64,000 bases of DNA from an uncultured Lachnospiraceae bacterium. Lineage in GTDB: Bacteria; Bacillota; Clostridia; Lachnospirales; Lachnospiraceae. The translations under genes and the position numbers were made by a program. The stretch is taken from NCBI GenBank assembly GCA_910579085.1, contig CAJTRU010000008.1, positions 15,978-79,977 on the forward strand, given 5' to 3'. Below the pieces are notes generated by a model. It had not been told where the DNA came from. It did no database searches and saw nothing but the letters and a program-made list of their open reading frames with translations. Positions 53,685 to 62,933 of the stretch are shown one piece after another (the first letter of the stretch is position 1; every line of letters starts with the position of its first letter).

Positions 53685-56600
53685 ATGTTTACAAAAAAAC
53701 TTAAAAAAGCTACTTGTACTACATTATGTGCATCAATGGTTTTAACAGGTGCATGTACAGGTTTTCCAGGGACTGCTGCCAGTGTTTCCGCTGCGGGCAC
53801 TAATATCCTTGATAACCCTTCATTTAGTACAGATGCAGGCGGATGGTTTGCAACAACAGCAGATACAGCAAAGCTGGAATTTGTAAATGATGGAAAAGGG
53901 CATGACCAGGATGGTGGTTATGTAAAAGTTGTTGAAAGGTCTGATACATGGAATTCCCTTGCACAGACTATTAAAGACAAGGTAAAAAACAAGACAAAAT
54001 ATGATTTTAGCTGCTGGGTAAAACTTGGCGAAGAGTATACAGCAGAGTCAACAGTTAAGGCAGGTCTTACAATCCAGTCAACAGGTGATAATAACGGTGA
54101 ACCTGTTTATGACGGATGGGGGATATCAGGCAATACAGTAACAGCATCCAAAGATGAGTGGAGGCAGATAAGCGGAAGCTTTACTGCAAACTGGTCAGGA
54201 GACCTTACAGAATTACAGTTTAAAGTTGCTGATGAAACATGCAAAAATTCATTTTATGTTGATGAACTTTCAGTTACAGAAAATACCGCAGACTTATCAA
54301 TTGAGAAGGATATACCTTCGTTAAAAGATTATTTTGTTTCTAAAAATGCAAAATATGACTTTAAAATTGGTGGTGCACTTACAGCAGATATTCTTACAAA
54401 TGAGAATAAAATGCAGCTTGTGCAGAAACATTATAACAGTGTAACAGCAGGCAATGAGATGAAGCCGGATTATATTATTAAAGGAATTAACGATGATGGA
54501 AGCTTAAAGCTTGACTTTACTATTCCTGACACTACACTTGATGTGTTCTGGAAATATAACCAGGGCAAAGCTGAAAAAGACCAGATACATATGCGTGGGC
54601 ATGTACTCTGCTGGCATTCACAGACACCAGAAATTTTCTTTAAAGACAAAGATGGCAAACTTCTTAGTAAGGATGCAATGAATAAAAGGCTTGAAGAATA
54701 TATACAGAAAGTACTTGGACATGTACAGGAGAAATATCCAGGCCTTGTATATTCATGGGATGTTGTAAATGAAGCAATTAACCCTGGTGATGGCGAAAAA
54801 GGCGGTCTTAGGACTGCAAATGGCGGAGTAGAAACATTCTACCACCAGATTTATAAGGACAGCAATGAGTATATTATAAACGCATTTAAGTATGCTAACA
54901 AATATGCAGACAAAGCTGTAAAACTTTTCTATAATGACTATGGCGAGACTGACCCTGTAAAAGTAAAATGCATTTCAGACCTTGCAGATGCTATAAAATC
55001 TTCTGAGGGAACAAGGATTGATGGTATTGGTATGCAGGCACATTATTCAATGGAAAGCCCAAGTGCAAATGAACTTTACAATGCAATTAAAGAATATGGC
55101 AAGCATGTAGACGAAGTGCAGATTACAGAGCTTGACATGCTTGCAAGCAAGAGTTATGACGGAAGTGCAGCACAGAAAGAAGCAGAACAGACAAAACAGG
55201 CATACCGTTATAAGGAGATTATGGATACAATCCTTAAAGCAAAAGATGAAGGTGTTAATATAACAGCAATAGTATTCTGGGGCGTTGCAGATGATGATTC
55301 ATGGCTGCTTTCACCTGAATTTTCACAGGGAAGGCACAACATGCCGCTCTTATTTGATGAAAACCTTAAAGCAAAACCTGCATTCTGGGGAATTACAGAC
55401 CCTTCAAAGCTTCTGCCAAATATTAACGAAGCAGATGTGCTCCAGAGTGAAGATAAAGACTGGTCACTTGCACAGCCAGTAAATATTGGCACAGATGGAA
55501 ATTCATCAATGAAGCTTTTATGGAAAGATGGTTCACTTTATCTCCAGGTAACAGTAAAAGATGCAACAAATGATGCAGAAGATAAAGTAACAATCTATCT
55601 TGACAAAGATAATGCCAAGGCAGAAAATGTTAACGGGGTTGAAACTATAACTATAAAGAGGGCAGAAGCTACAGCAACAGCAGATGGCTATGTAGCAGAG
55701 AAGGAACTTGGCATTGCTGGCAAGGCAGCAAATTCAAAGATTGGGCTCGATGTAGTAGTGTCTGATGCAGCTACAGGAAATAACCAGTGCTGGAATGATT
55801 TACAGATGAAACAGGCTGAAAGAAGCAAATATTATGGTACATTAACATTAAAGCCATTTATGGTAATTACAAAAGGCTCTGCGGTTATTGATGGTGAGAT
55901 TGACGAAGCATGGAACAATGTAACAGCACATAACCTTACAGTAAATTCAAACCCTTCTGTTTCTACAACAGGAACAGTTAAGACAATGTGGGATGAAGAT
56001 TATTTATATGTGATTGCGCAAATCCAGGATGCAGCCCTTAATAATGCTAATGTTAATGCCTGGGAACAGGACTCATTTGAAATATTTGTAGATGAAAATA
56101 ATGGAAAGACTGAAAGCTATGAGGCAGATGACTGCCAGTACAGAATAAGCTATAAGAATGATTTAAGCTTTAACGGTGAAAACTGTAATGCAGACAATAT
56201 CCAGAGTGCAGCAAAAGAGACAGCAGGCGGATATGTAATAGAAGCAAAAATTAAATTCAATAAAACCAAAGGTGCAGAAAACCAGCTTATAGGTGTAGAT
56301 TTCCAGATAAATGATGCGGACGCATCAGGTGTACGTGTAGCAACAATTAACTGGTATGATGCTTCTGGAATGGGCTATGCACAGCCAGCGGTATTTGGTA
56401 CAGCTAAACTTGCAGGGAGCACAGGAAGCACAAGCACAGGAAAAGATATTAGTGCAGCAGATGTTTCTGGAATAAAGAATTACAGCTATACAGGAAAAGA
56501 AATCCAACAGGTTTTAGCTGTAGAAGCAGATGGAAAGCAGTTAGCAGAAGGTACAGACTATACAGTAGCTTACAGTAACAATATTAATTCTGGAAATGCA

Positions 56601-56921
56601 GAAGTTACAATTACTGGATGTGGTGATTACAAAGGAACAATAACAAAAATATTTAAAATAACAAAAGCTAAGCAGAAAATACAACTTAAAAAAGCATCAT
56701 ACAAGAAGACTGCTGGCAGCAAGAGCTTTAAATTAAACGGGATTAAAGCTTTTGGTAAATTAAGCTATAAGAGTTCCAAAACAAGTGTTGCAACTGTAAA
56801 CAAGAATGGAAAAGTTACAATAAAAGGGACAGGAACAGCTAAGATTACAATAACAGCAGCAGGGGACAAAAACCATAAAAAAGCAACAGCAACAGTAAAA
56901 GTAAAAGTAGCAAAAAAATAA
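53685..56921 (+). CDS. Secreted modular GH10 xylanase with one CBM22-like module
   Basis: 1078 residues. Order: signal peptide (1 to about 35, ending SVSAAG); one CBM22-like module (about 38-200). The GH10 barrel (about 205-570) has acid/base Glu363 in WDVVNEAI and nucleophile Glu482 in ITELDML. Two CBM9-like modules (about 575-710, 715-905) lead to a small domain (about 915-985; YSYTGKEIQQ, GTDYTVAYSNNIN), of a type often repeated in clostridial surface proteins, and a lysine-rich Big2 module (about 990-1078). The protein is very similar to the upstream xylanase across CBM22, GH10 and CBM9, so the genes arose by duplication. The C-terminal part was exchanged. GGAGGAGG precedes the ATG. Confidence 0.95.
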   Translation: MFTKKLKKATCTTLCASMVLTGACTGFPGTAASVSAAGTNILDNPSFSTDAGGWFATTADTAKLEFVNDGKGHDQDGGYVKVVERSDTWNSLAQTIKDKVKNKTKYDFSCWVKLGEEYTAESTVKAGLTIQSTGDNNGEPVYDGWGISGNTVTASKDEWRQISGSFTANWSGDLTELQFKVADETCKNSFYVDELSVTENTADLSIEKDIPSLKDYFVSKNAKYDFKIGGALTADILTNENKMQLVQKHYNSVTAGNEMKPDYIIKGINDDGSLKLDFTIPDTTLDVFWKYNQGKAEKDQIHMRGHVLCWHSQTPEIFFKDKDGKLLSKDAMNKRLEEYIQKVLGHVQEKYPGLVYSWDVVNEAINPGDGEKGGLRTANGGVETFYHQIYKDSNEYIINAFKYANKYADKAVKLFYNDYGETDPVKVKCISDLADAIKSSEGTRIDGIGMQAHYSMESPSANELYNAIKEYGKHVDEVQITELDMLASKSYDGSAAQKEAEQTKQAYRYKEIMDTILKAKDEGVNITAIVFWGVADDDSWLLSPEFSQGRHNMPLLFDENLKAKPAFWGITDPSKLLPNINEADVLQSEDKDWSLAQPVNIGTDGNSSMKLLWKDGSLYLQVTVKDATNDAEDKVTIYLDKDNAKAENVNGVETITIKRAEATATADGYVAEKELGIAGKAANSKIGLDVVVSDAATGNNQCWNDLQMKQAERSKYYGTLTLKPFMVITKGSAVIDGEIDEAWNNVTAHNLTVNSNPSVSTTGTVKTMWDEDYLYVIAQIQDAALNNANVNAWEQDSFEIFVDENNGKTESYEADDCQYRISYKNDLSFNGENCNADNIQSAAKETAGGYVIEAKIKFNKTKGAENQLIGVDFQINDADASGVRVATINWYDASGMGYAQPAVFGTAKLAGSTGSTSTGKDISAADVSGIKNYSYTGKEIQQVLAVEADGKQLAEGTDYTVAYSNNINSGNAEVTITGCGDYKGTITKIFKITKAKQKIQLKKASYKKTAGSKSFKLNGIKAFGKLSYKSSKTSVATVNKNGKVTIKGTGTAKITITAAGDKNHKKATATVKVKVAKK

Positions 56922-56955
56922 CAAAATAGTTAGCATTTTTTCTTCATTAATACAT

Positions 56956-56985
56956 AAAAAGGCATGCCACAGGCATGTCTTTTTG
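56956..56985 (+). terminator. Terminator of the second xylanase gene
   Basis: AAAAAGGCATGCC, loop ACA, GGCATGTCTTTTT. Confidence 0.85.
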
Positions 56986-57072
56986 TATATTTAGTATTGA
57001 TAAACACCTGGCATATGTCTATAATAATTTTGGTAATTATATGCCAGTTAAATATAGAGGGGAGATAAATGC

Positions 57073-57777
57073 ATGAAAATTTTATTAGTTGAGGATGATA
57101 TTGAAATTAGTGATATGTTAAAGAACTTCCTGTCAACTGAAAACTTTGAGGTAACAGCGTCATATAATGGGAAAGATGCCTGCCAGAAGTTTTTTATGGA
57201 TAAATACAGCCTTGTACTGCTTGACCTTAGGGTTCCAGGTTTAAGTGGTATGGAAGTCCTTAAAAACATCAGGGAGGCCAGTACAGTGCCAGTTATTATT
57301 ATTTCTGCCAAGGACTCGGACTCCGATAAAACACTGGGGTTAGGAATGGGGGCAGATGATTATATTACAAAACCATTTTCAGTTACAGAGGTGCTGGCAC
57401 GCATAAAGGCAAATATAAGAAGAAGTACACAATATGCGGCGGATACCAGTAATTCCGCAGGGGAAGAGGAAACAATTATAGAAAAAGGCGGTCTTATAAT
57501 TAATACAAACGACTATTCTGTTTATAAAAATGGCAGTAAAATTGAACTTACAATAAAAGAATTTGAAATATTAAAGCTGCTTTTTTTAAACCCTAAAAAG
57601 GTATTTACAAAAGAGCAGATTTATTCTTCTGTCTGGAATGATGCATATATGGGTGATGAAAATGCGGTAAACGTCCATATCAGCAGGCTGCGTAATAAAA
57701 TAGAAGAAGACAAAAAGAACCCGGAGTACATAGTTACAGTATGGGGAATTGGATATAAGGCAGGGGATGTTAATTGA
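57073..57777 (+). CDS. OmpR-family response regulator
   Basis: 234 residues. The receiver domain (1-115) begins MKILLVEDDIEISDML; phospho-acceptor aspartate lies in LVLLDLRVPGLSG (about Asp54), and the switch lysine in DDYITKPFS. The C-terminal winged helix (about 135-232) contains ELTIKEFEILKLLFLNPKKVFTKEQIY and VNVHISRLRNKIEEDKKNP. GAGGGGAG lies upstream of the ATG. The four-gene layout (regulator, kinase, ABC ATPase, ABC-2 permease) is typical of self-protection modules against bacitracin or lantibiotic-like peptides. The regulator should induce the transporter. Confidence 0.92.
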   Translation: MKILLVEDDIEISDMLKNFLSTENFEVTASYNGKDACQKFFMDKYSLVLLDLRVPGLSGMEVLKNIREASTVPVIIISAKDSDSDKTLGLGMGADDYITKPFSVTEVLARIKANIRRSTQYAADTSNSAGEEETIIEKGGLIINTNDYSVYKNGSKIELTIKEFEILKLLFLNPKKVFTKEQIYSSVWNDAYMGDENAVNVHISRLRNKIEEDKKNPEYIVTVWGIGYKAGDVN

Positions 57778-58721
57778 ACAGCAGAGCAGTTATAACTATT
57801 CTGGTATGTATTATTATTCTGCTGGCAGGGGTTATTATTTACCAGCAGTTCGTTTATAAAGTTTTCAAAACAAAATATGGTATACAGGCAGAGCTAAAGA
57901 AAATTACACAGAATATTTCAGATATCCTTGATAATAATACAGATGAAAAAGTTATGGTTTTTACGGATAATAAAAAAGTTATGGATTTATGCGGGCAGAT
58001 AAACAGGCTGGTTTTAGACAGGCAGAAAATCCAGGCTGGCTATAAGAAACAGGAAATTTCTTTAAAAAAGATGCTTGCAAATATTTCCCATGATATAAAG
58101 ACACCTCTTACAGTTATTTCAGGCTATCTTGAAATTATGCGCATTAATGGGGCAGATGCCCTGGCATTACAGAAGGCAGAGGCAAAGGCAAACCAGGTGG
58201 CAGGTCTGGTTAACCAGTTTTTTACACTTGCAAAGCTTGAAGCTGGTGATATGGTTATGGATATGGAAAATGTTAATATTAGTGAGCTGTGCAGGGAAAA
58301 TATACTGGATTTCTATGAAATTTTAACAAGAAAGGATTTTAATGTAGATATATCAGTTCCAGAAGAAAATATATATGTATATGGAGATAAAAGGGCAATA
58401 GAGCGTATTTTAACAAATATTTTGTCTAATGCAATACATTATGGCATTGATGGGAAATATATTGGTATTTTTCTGCATAGTGAAGAAGGCTTTGCACTTA
58501 TTGATATAACAGATAAAGGAAAAGGGATAGAAAAAGAATTTGCAGAAAATGTATTTGAAAGGCTTTATACAATGGAAGACCCACGCAGCCGCAGAGTAGA
58601 AGGGAACGGGCTTGGGCTTGCCATTGCGAAGAACCTTGCAGTCCAGATGGGTGGTGATGTTTTGCTGGTTAGCAGGCCAGGAGTACAGACAACCTTTACA
58701 ATTAAATTAAGAAAGATATAA
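57774..58721 (+). CDS. Sensor histidine kinase with a single N-terminal membrane helix
   Basis: 315 residues from a TTG start that overlaps the regulator stop (TTGA). No in-frame ATG exists in the N-terminal region, and AGGGGA lies about 8 bases upstream, so TTG is the likely start. One membrane helix (about 5-27) is followed by a cytoplasmic HAMP-like or linker stretch. HisKA has NISHDIKTPLTVISGY, then HATPase has ILTNILSNAIHYG (N box), DKGKGIEKE (G1) and GNGLGLAIAKNL (G2). There is no extracellular domain, so it probably senses within the membrane or through the transporter downstream, as in Bce-like modules. Confidence 0.88.
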   Translation: MNSRAVITILVCIIILLAGVIIYQQFVYKVFKTKYGIQAELKKITQNISDILDNNTDEKVMVFTDNKKVMDLCGQINRLVLDRQKIQAGYKKQEISLKKMLANISHDIKTPLTVISGYLEIMRINGADALALQKAEAKANQVAGLVNQFFTLAKLEAGDMVMDMENVNISELCRENILDFYEILTRKDFNVDISVPEENIYVYGDKRAIERILTNILSNAIHYGIDGKYIGIFLHSEEGFALIDITDKGKGIEKEFAENVFERLYTMEDPRSRRVEGNGLGLAIAKNLAVQMGGDVLLVSRPGVQTTFTIKLRKI

Positions 58722-58811
58722 TAAAGCAGAACGAAAGAAATTTGTAATATTTATTCAAGAGTTTTGAAAAAACATACTGCTATAATGGTTTTACAGAAGG
58801 GAGGATTTATT

Positions 58812-59729
58812 ATGCAATATATTTTACGGACAGAACACTTATCTAAAACTATTGATGGCAGGGAAATTGTAAAGGATATAAATATCCATGTGAAGAAAGG
58901 TGAAATTTATGGGTTTTTAGGGCCAAATGGTGCTGGAAAGACAACTGTGATGAAGATGGTGGCGAATCTCTGGAAACCAACATCAGGAAGCATTGAACTT
59001 TTTGGTGAAAAGCTGTCACCTGTATCATATGAAGTATTAAAAAGAATGGGAAGTATTATAGAATTCCCATGTTTCTATGAACATATGACAGGGGAAGAAA
59101 ACCTCCAGCTCCACTGTGAGTATATGGGTTATTATATGCCTGGCAGTGTAGAAGATGCACTGGAGATATCAGGCTTGGCAGATGCAGCTAAAAAGCCTGT
59201 TAAAAAATATTCGCTGGGCATGAGGCAGCGGCTTGGAATAGCACGTGCAATACTGTGCAGGCCAGAACTCCTTTTACTTGATGAACCAGTAAACGGTCTT
59301 GACCCTGCTGGTATGAAACAGGCCAGGGATTTATTTAAAAAACTAAGCACTGGATATGGAATATCAATTATCATATCAAGCCATATTCTTTCTGAAGTTG
59401 GAAGCATAGCAGACACTATAGGGGTTATCAGTAAAGGCAGCCTTATAAAAGAAATCCCAATAGAAGAGGTTTCTTCAATGTCTGAAACATATATATGGCT
59501 TTCTGTGGAAGATGTTAAGAAGGCGGCTTATATACTTTCTGATAAGCTTGGGCTAAATAATTTTAAAATTATGGATAAAAACAATATACGTATTTATGAA
59601 GGAAATATCACAACAAAAGAGATTTCAGCCCAGCTTGCCCTGGACGGTGCAGGGATAAATTCTATTGGAACGAAATCAGAAAGCCTTGAAGACTATTTCT
59701 TAAAAATAACAGGGGAGGGTGGAAAATAA
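58812..59729 (+). CDS. ABC transporter ATP-binding protein, BcrA-like
   Basis: About 305 residues. Walker A GPNGAGKTT, Q-loop region IIEFPCFYEHMTGEENL, signature YSLGMRQRLGIARA, Walker B LLLLDEPVNGLDPAG, switch histidine in SSHILSEV. The EFPCFYEHMTGEENL stretch and the C-terminal 80 residues are typical of BcrA/lantibiotic-immunity ATPases. The start at 58812 follows GGGAGG; the frame opens earlier but without a site. TAATG couples it to the permease gene. There are 90 bases between the kinase gene and this one. Confidence 0.9.
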   Translation: MQYILRTEHLSKTIDGREIVKDINIHVKKGEIYGFLGPNGAGKTTVMKMVANLWKPTSGSIELFGEKLSPVSYEVLKRMGSIIEFPCFYEHMTGEENLQLHCEYMGYYMPGSVEDALEISGLADAAKKPVKKYSLGMRQRLGIARAILCRPELLLLDEPVNGLDPAGMKQARDLFKKLSTGYGISIIISSHILSEVGSIADTIGVISKGSLIKEIPIEEVSSMSETYIWLSVEDVKKAAYILSDKLGLNNFKIMDKNNIRIYEGNITTKEISAQLALDGAGINSIGTKSESLEDYFLKITGEGGK

Positions 59730-60433
59730 TGTTTAAATTAATTAAGCTTGAATGGAGAAAAAACAATATTTTAAAGTATATACGCAATGCTTTTATACTG
59801 GCTGTGGTTTTATGTATTTTTATATTTGCAATGGCTTTCCTTGGAATTGCAAATGACCCTGATGGGACATTAGATGCAGCAGAGGGCAAGAATATAATTT
59901 CCTCACCTATAGAATTATTTACTAGTATTTCATTTCTTGTTTTTACAGGTGTTATGTATGCTTCATTTATTGTAAGCGCATATAAAAACAAAACTATGGC
60001 ATTAATGTTCAGCTATCCTGTAAAAAGGCAGAAAATCTTAATTTCACAGATGGCAGCAGTATGGGTTTTTAATTTTACCGCACTAGTTTTAACAAAATTA
60101 TTTATTTATATCTGTATATATGCAGGTTCAAAAAACATGCAGCCATCATTTGTAATTGACTTTAATATGGCAGACCCATACTTTTATATACAGCTCCTGG
60201 CAAAATCATTTGTAACCATCAGCATGGGGTTTATAGCATTATTTGCCGGGCTTATGCTTAAGTCATCAAAGGCAGCAGTAGTGGCCTCATTTCTTCTGGT
60301 TATTTTTACAGAAGCCAATATAGGTGATTTTTCCCTGGCAGGCAACAGCCTGTTCCTGGTTATATTAACAGTTTTATCATTTATATTTGCAGGGCTTTCT
60401 GTATGTAATGCAGAAACACGGGACTTAATATAA
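59729..60433 (+). CDS. ABC-2 type permease, lantibiotic-immunity-like
   Basis: 234 residues with six predicted membrane helices. It starts MFKLIKLEWRKNNILKYIRNA, has an extracellular loop near residues 40-65, and the coupling stretch SYPVKRQKILISQMAAVW characteristic of BcrB/MutE/SpaE-like permeases. The start overlaps the ATPase stop by one base (TAATG). With the ATPase it should form a peptide-antibiotic efflux or immunity pump. The region 60434-60655 after it holds no convincing gene, only a CCAGGGAG/CTCCCTGG hairpin (60513-60540). Confidence 0.85.
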   Translation: MFKLIKLEWRKNNILKYIRNAFILAVVLCIFIFAMAFLGIANDPDGTLDAAEGKNIISSPIELFTSISFLVFTGVMYASFIVSAYKNKTMALMFSYPVKRQKILISQMAAVWVFNFTALVLTKLFIYICIYAGSKNMQPSFVIDFNMADPYFYIQLLAKSFVTISMGFIALFAGLMLKSSKAAVVASFLLVIFTEANIGDFSLAGNSLFLVILTVLSFIFAGLSVCNAETRDLI

Positions 60434-60512
60434 TGGGAGCTTCCATTAATAACCATCTTGTTAATAATTATTACAACAAACAGCCCTTTATATAAGGATA
60501 TAAATAAACTTT

Positions 60513-60540
60513 CCAGGGAGTACAGAGAGCTCCCTGGAAC
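60513..60540 (+). terminator. Hairpin after the ABC permease gene
   Basis: TCCAGGGAG, short loop, CTCCCTGGA: a 9-bp GC-rich stem without a T-run. Possible weak or Rho-dependent end of the operon. The near-direct repeat GTTGACTGTTATC follows twice (about 60607 and 60646). Confidence 0.4.
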
Positions 60541-60655
60541 TTATAAACTTATATTTATTTTTACATTCCTGTATTTTACAGGTTTATTTTGTCTTTTGTA
60601 CAGTCCGTTGACTGTTATCCATTCTGTTGCCTTTTATCCAGTTTGTTGACTGTTA

Positions 60656-62698
60656 TCAGTATGTCTGCTGGAAAAGCTCAAATTTCTGTACCATCGTATT
60701 TAAAATTCCAGCCTGGGAAGCCAGTTCTTCTGAAGTAGCAGATGTTTCCTGTGATACAGCAGAATTATCCTGTATGCCATGTGATATTTCCTTAATTCCT
60801 GTGCGGAGGTGTTTCATTCTTTCTGCCTGGACTGCTGCATTTTCTGCTGTTTCCTGAATCATTTCATTAACACGGCTTACAGCATCTACAGATTCTTTTA
60901 ATGAGTCCATTGCACCAGCTGCTATAGAATTTCCTTTATTGATTTCTTCCATTGAAATCCCGATTAATTCTTTAGTATTGTTTGCTGCTTTGGAACTTTC
61001 TAGTGCCAGCTTGCCTATTTCATCAGCAACAACAGCAAAGCCCTTGCCTGCTTCACCAGCACGTGCAGCTTCAATTGAAGCATTTAATGATAAAAGGTTT
61101 GTCTGTGCAGCAATATCTTCAATTGTTTGTATAATACCAACAACCTGCTGGGATGTCTGGTGTATTTTATCCATAGCATCCATCATAAGTTTCATTTTTT
61201 CCTGGTTCTGTCCAATCATTTCCGAAGCCTGTGCAGTTGCCTGGGCGGAAGTTTCTGCTTTCATGCGGCTGTTTTCCACCTGGTCTGCAATTGTATTTGT
61301 CGTTTCTGTAAGCTGCCCGATAGATGTTGCCTGGGCTTCAGCACTTTCTGCAAGAAGCTGTGAGGCAGTGGCAAGTTCAGCAGCTCCAGTAGACACATGG
61401 CTGGATGTTTCATTAATGCCTGTCATGACCTGGTTCATAGAACCGGAAATATTAAGCAGTGCAGTTTTTATTTTCTGGAATTCACCAGCATAATCATTTT
61501 TCAAGTCTATACTTAATTTACCATCAGCTATCTGTGCAAGGACTTCTGATGTTTCATCAATATACTTTATATATTCTTTCAGCCTGCTAACTGTCCTCTG
61601 GAATGATTTGCCAAGTTCACCAATTTCATTTTCACTAGTAATATCCAGGTTTACATCCAGGTTGCCGTCAGCAAGAAGCTGTGCTGTATGGTTCAGTTCA
61701 AGTATTGGTTTTATAAGGTTTGCAGCACTTTTTTTAATTCTTAGCCTAATAAGGAAAATTCCAGCAGCAAAAATAATAATAAGGGCAATTACCATTGCAA
61801 TAAGTATATCATAATACTCTGTTGCTGTCATGCAGCTTAATACCATATATCCAGTATCTCCTGCCTGTTGCAAATAACCATATTTTGTAGTGCCGCCTGT
61901 TTTGTATTTCAAAAAAGTATTATTTGGGGACATAACTGCATCTATAGTATTTTGTGATACATCTGTATCCTTAATATTTTTTTGTATAATATCATTCTGT
62001 GGATGGTAGAGGAATGTACCTGTTCCAGATAATAACAGCATATATCCGTTACGGCCGATTTTATATTCACTCATAATAGATGTCATATGTTCTAATGATA
62101 TATCCATACCAGCCGCACCAAGAACTGACTTTGTAGCGTCATCAAGAACTGGGGATGCAGCGCTTAAAATCATCTTTCCAGTAGAAGAATCAATATATGG
62201 TTCAGTAAGTACAGTTTCTTTTTTCTCAATACATCCATACCAGCCTCGTCCTGTAATATCCCAGCCTTCTTCACTTATAAAACCGTCTGACTGTGTAAGC
62301 ACACTTGCATCTAAGTCAGAAATCCACGCTGCCATTACATTACTGGTATCAGTATTTGCGATATGGACAAGGTTATCCATAACAGTATCCATTTTTTCTG
62401 CCTGGCGTATATCACTGCCAGCTTTTGTTTCTGTCATAACAGACTTAATTTCAGGGTTGACGGATAATTGTTCTACACTTTTTGTGTATTGCTGCAGAAA
62501 TCCTGTTAGCTGGTTTGCTGCTGCACTGGACTCCTCTATAAGTGCATTTTTCTTAGATGTAATGCTGAGCCATCCAGTAATAAAAATAGCTACAGCAGCT
62601 ATAAAAAGAAGCACGAAAATAACGCTTCCGCCAATCTGGTAGAGAATTTCATCAGCTATTTTTTTCTTTGTATTTGTTTTTTGTGCCTGTTTTTTCAT
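60656..62698 (-). CDS. Methyl-accepting chemotaxis protein with dCache sensor
   Basis: 680 residues. Membrane helix 1 is at about 26-48, an extracellular dCache domain at about 50-295, helix 2 at about 300-322, then HAMP and the signalling coiled coil with tip [23 protein letters not shown]. The sensor contains DITGRGWYG (Arg-x-Trp-Tyr), TEPYIDSSTGKM and VLGAAGMDISL, matching the residue pattern of amino-acid-binding dCache_1 domains (Arg, Trp-Tyr, Tyr and late Asp). An amino acid ligand is therefore plausible. GGGAGGT precedes the ATG. It is monocistronic and convergent with the ABC operon. Confidence 0.93.
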   Translation of the reverse strand: MKKQAQKTNTKKKIADEILYQIGGSVIFVLLFIAAVAIFITGWLSITSKKNALIEESSAAANQLTGFLQQYTKSVEQLSVNPEIKSVMTETKAGSDIRQAEKMDTVMDNLVHIANTDTSNVMAAWISDLDASVLTQSDGFISEEGWDITGRGWYGCIEKKETVLTEPYIDSSTGKMILSAASPVLDDATKSVLGAAGMDISLEHMTSIMSEYKIGRNGYMLLLSGTGTFLYHPQNDIIQKNIKDTDVSQNTIDAVMSPNNTFLKYKTGGTTKYGYLQQAGDTGYMVLSCMTATEYYDILIAMVIALIIIFAAGIFLIRLRIKKSAANLIKPILELNHTAQLLADGNLDVNLDITSENEIGELGKSFQRTVSRLKEYIKYIDETSEVLAQIADGKLSIDLKNDYAGEFQKIKTALLNISGSMNQVMTGINETSSHVSTGAAELATASQLLAESAEAQATSIGQLTETTNTIADQVENSRMKAETSAQATAQASEMIGQNQEKMKLMMDAMDKIHQTSQQVVGIIQTIEDIAAQTNLLSLNASIEAARAGEAGKGFAVVADEIGKLALESSKAANNTKELIGISMEEINKGNSIAAGAMDSLKESVDAVSRVNEMIQETAENAAVQAERMKHLRTGIKEISHGIQDNSAVSQETSATSEELASQAGILNTMVQKFELFQQTY

Positions 62699-62933
62699 GT
62701 AAAAACCTCCCTATTGTGTTTTAACTTTATCTCCATTTTTATTGTACTGCTAATCAGGGTACAATACAATAAGAATTTGTGGTTATTTTATAGTTACTAT
62801 ATCTGTATTCTATATAGTCCTAAATTTGTGATAAGATAATTAAATAGTATATAATCAAGGTAAAATAACCGATATATATAATGGAATGTTAAAAATATTT
62901 TTATAAAAATTAATATAATTTTGAGGTGTGTAA

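Noticed and set aside
48122..56921. Cellulosome or sortase anchoring of the xylanases
   Set aside because: No dockerin calcium-binding duplicate, no SLH modules and no LPxTG with hydrophobic tail at either C-terminus.
60458..60649. 63-codon hydrophobic frame after the ABC permease
   Set aside because: No ribosome site; it spans a GC-rich hairpin and a direct repeat; no family resemblance. Treated as intergenic.
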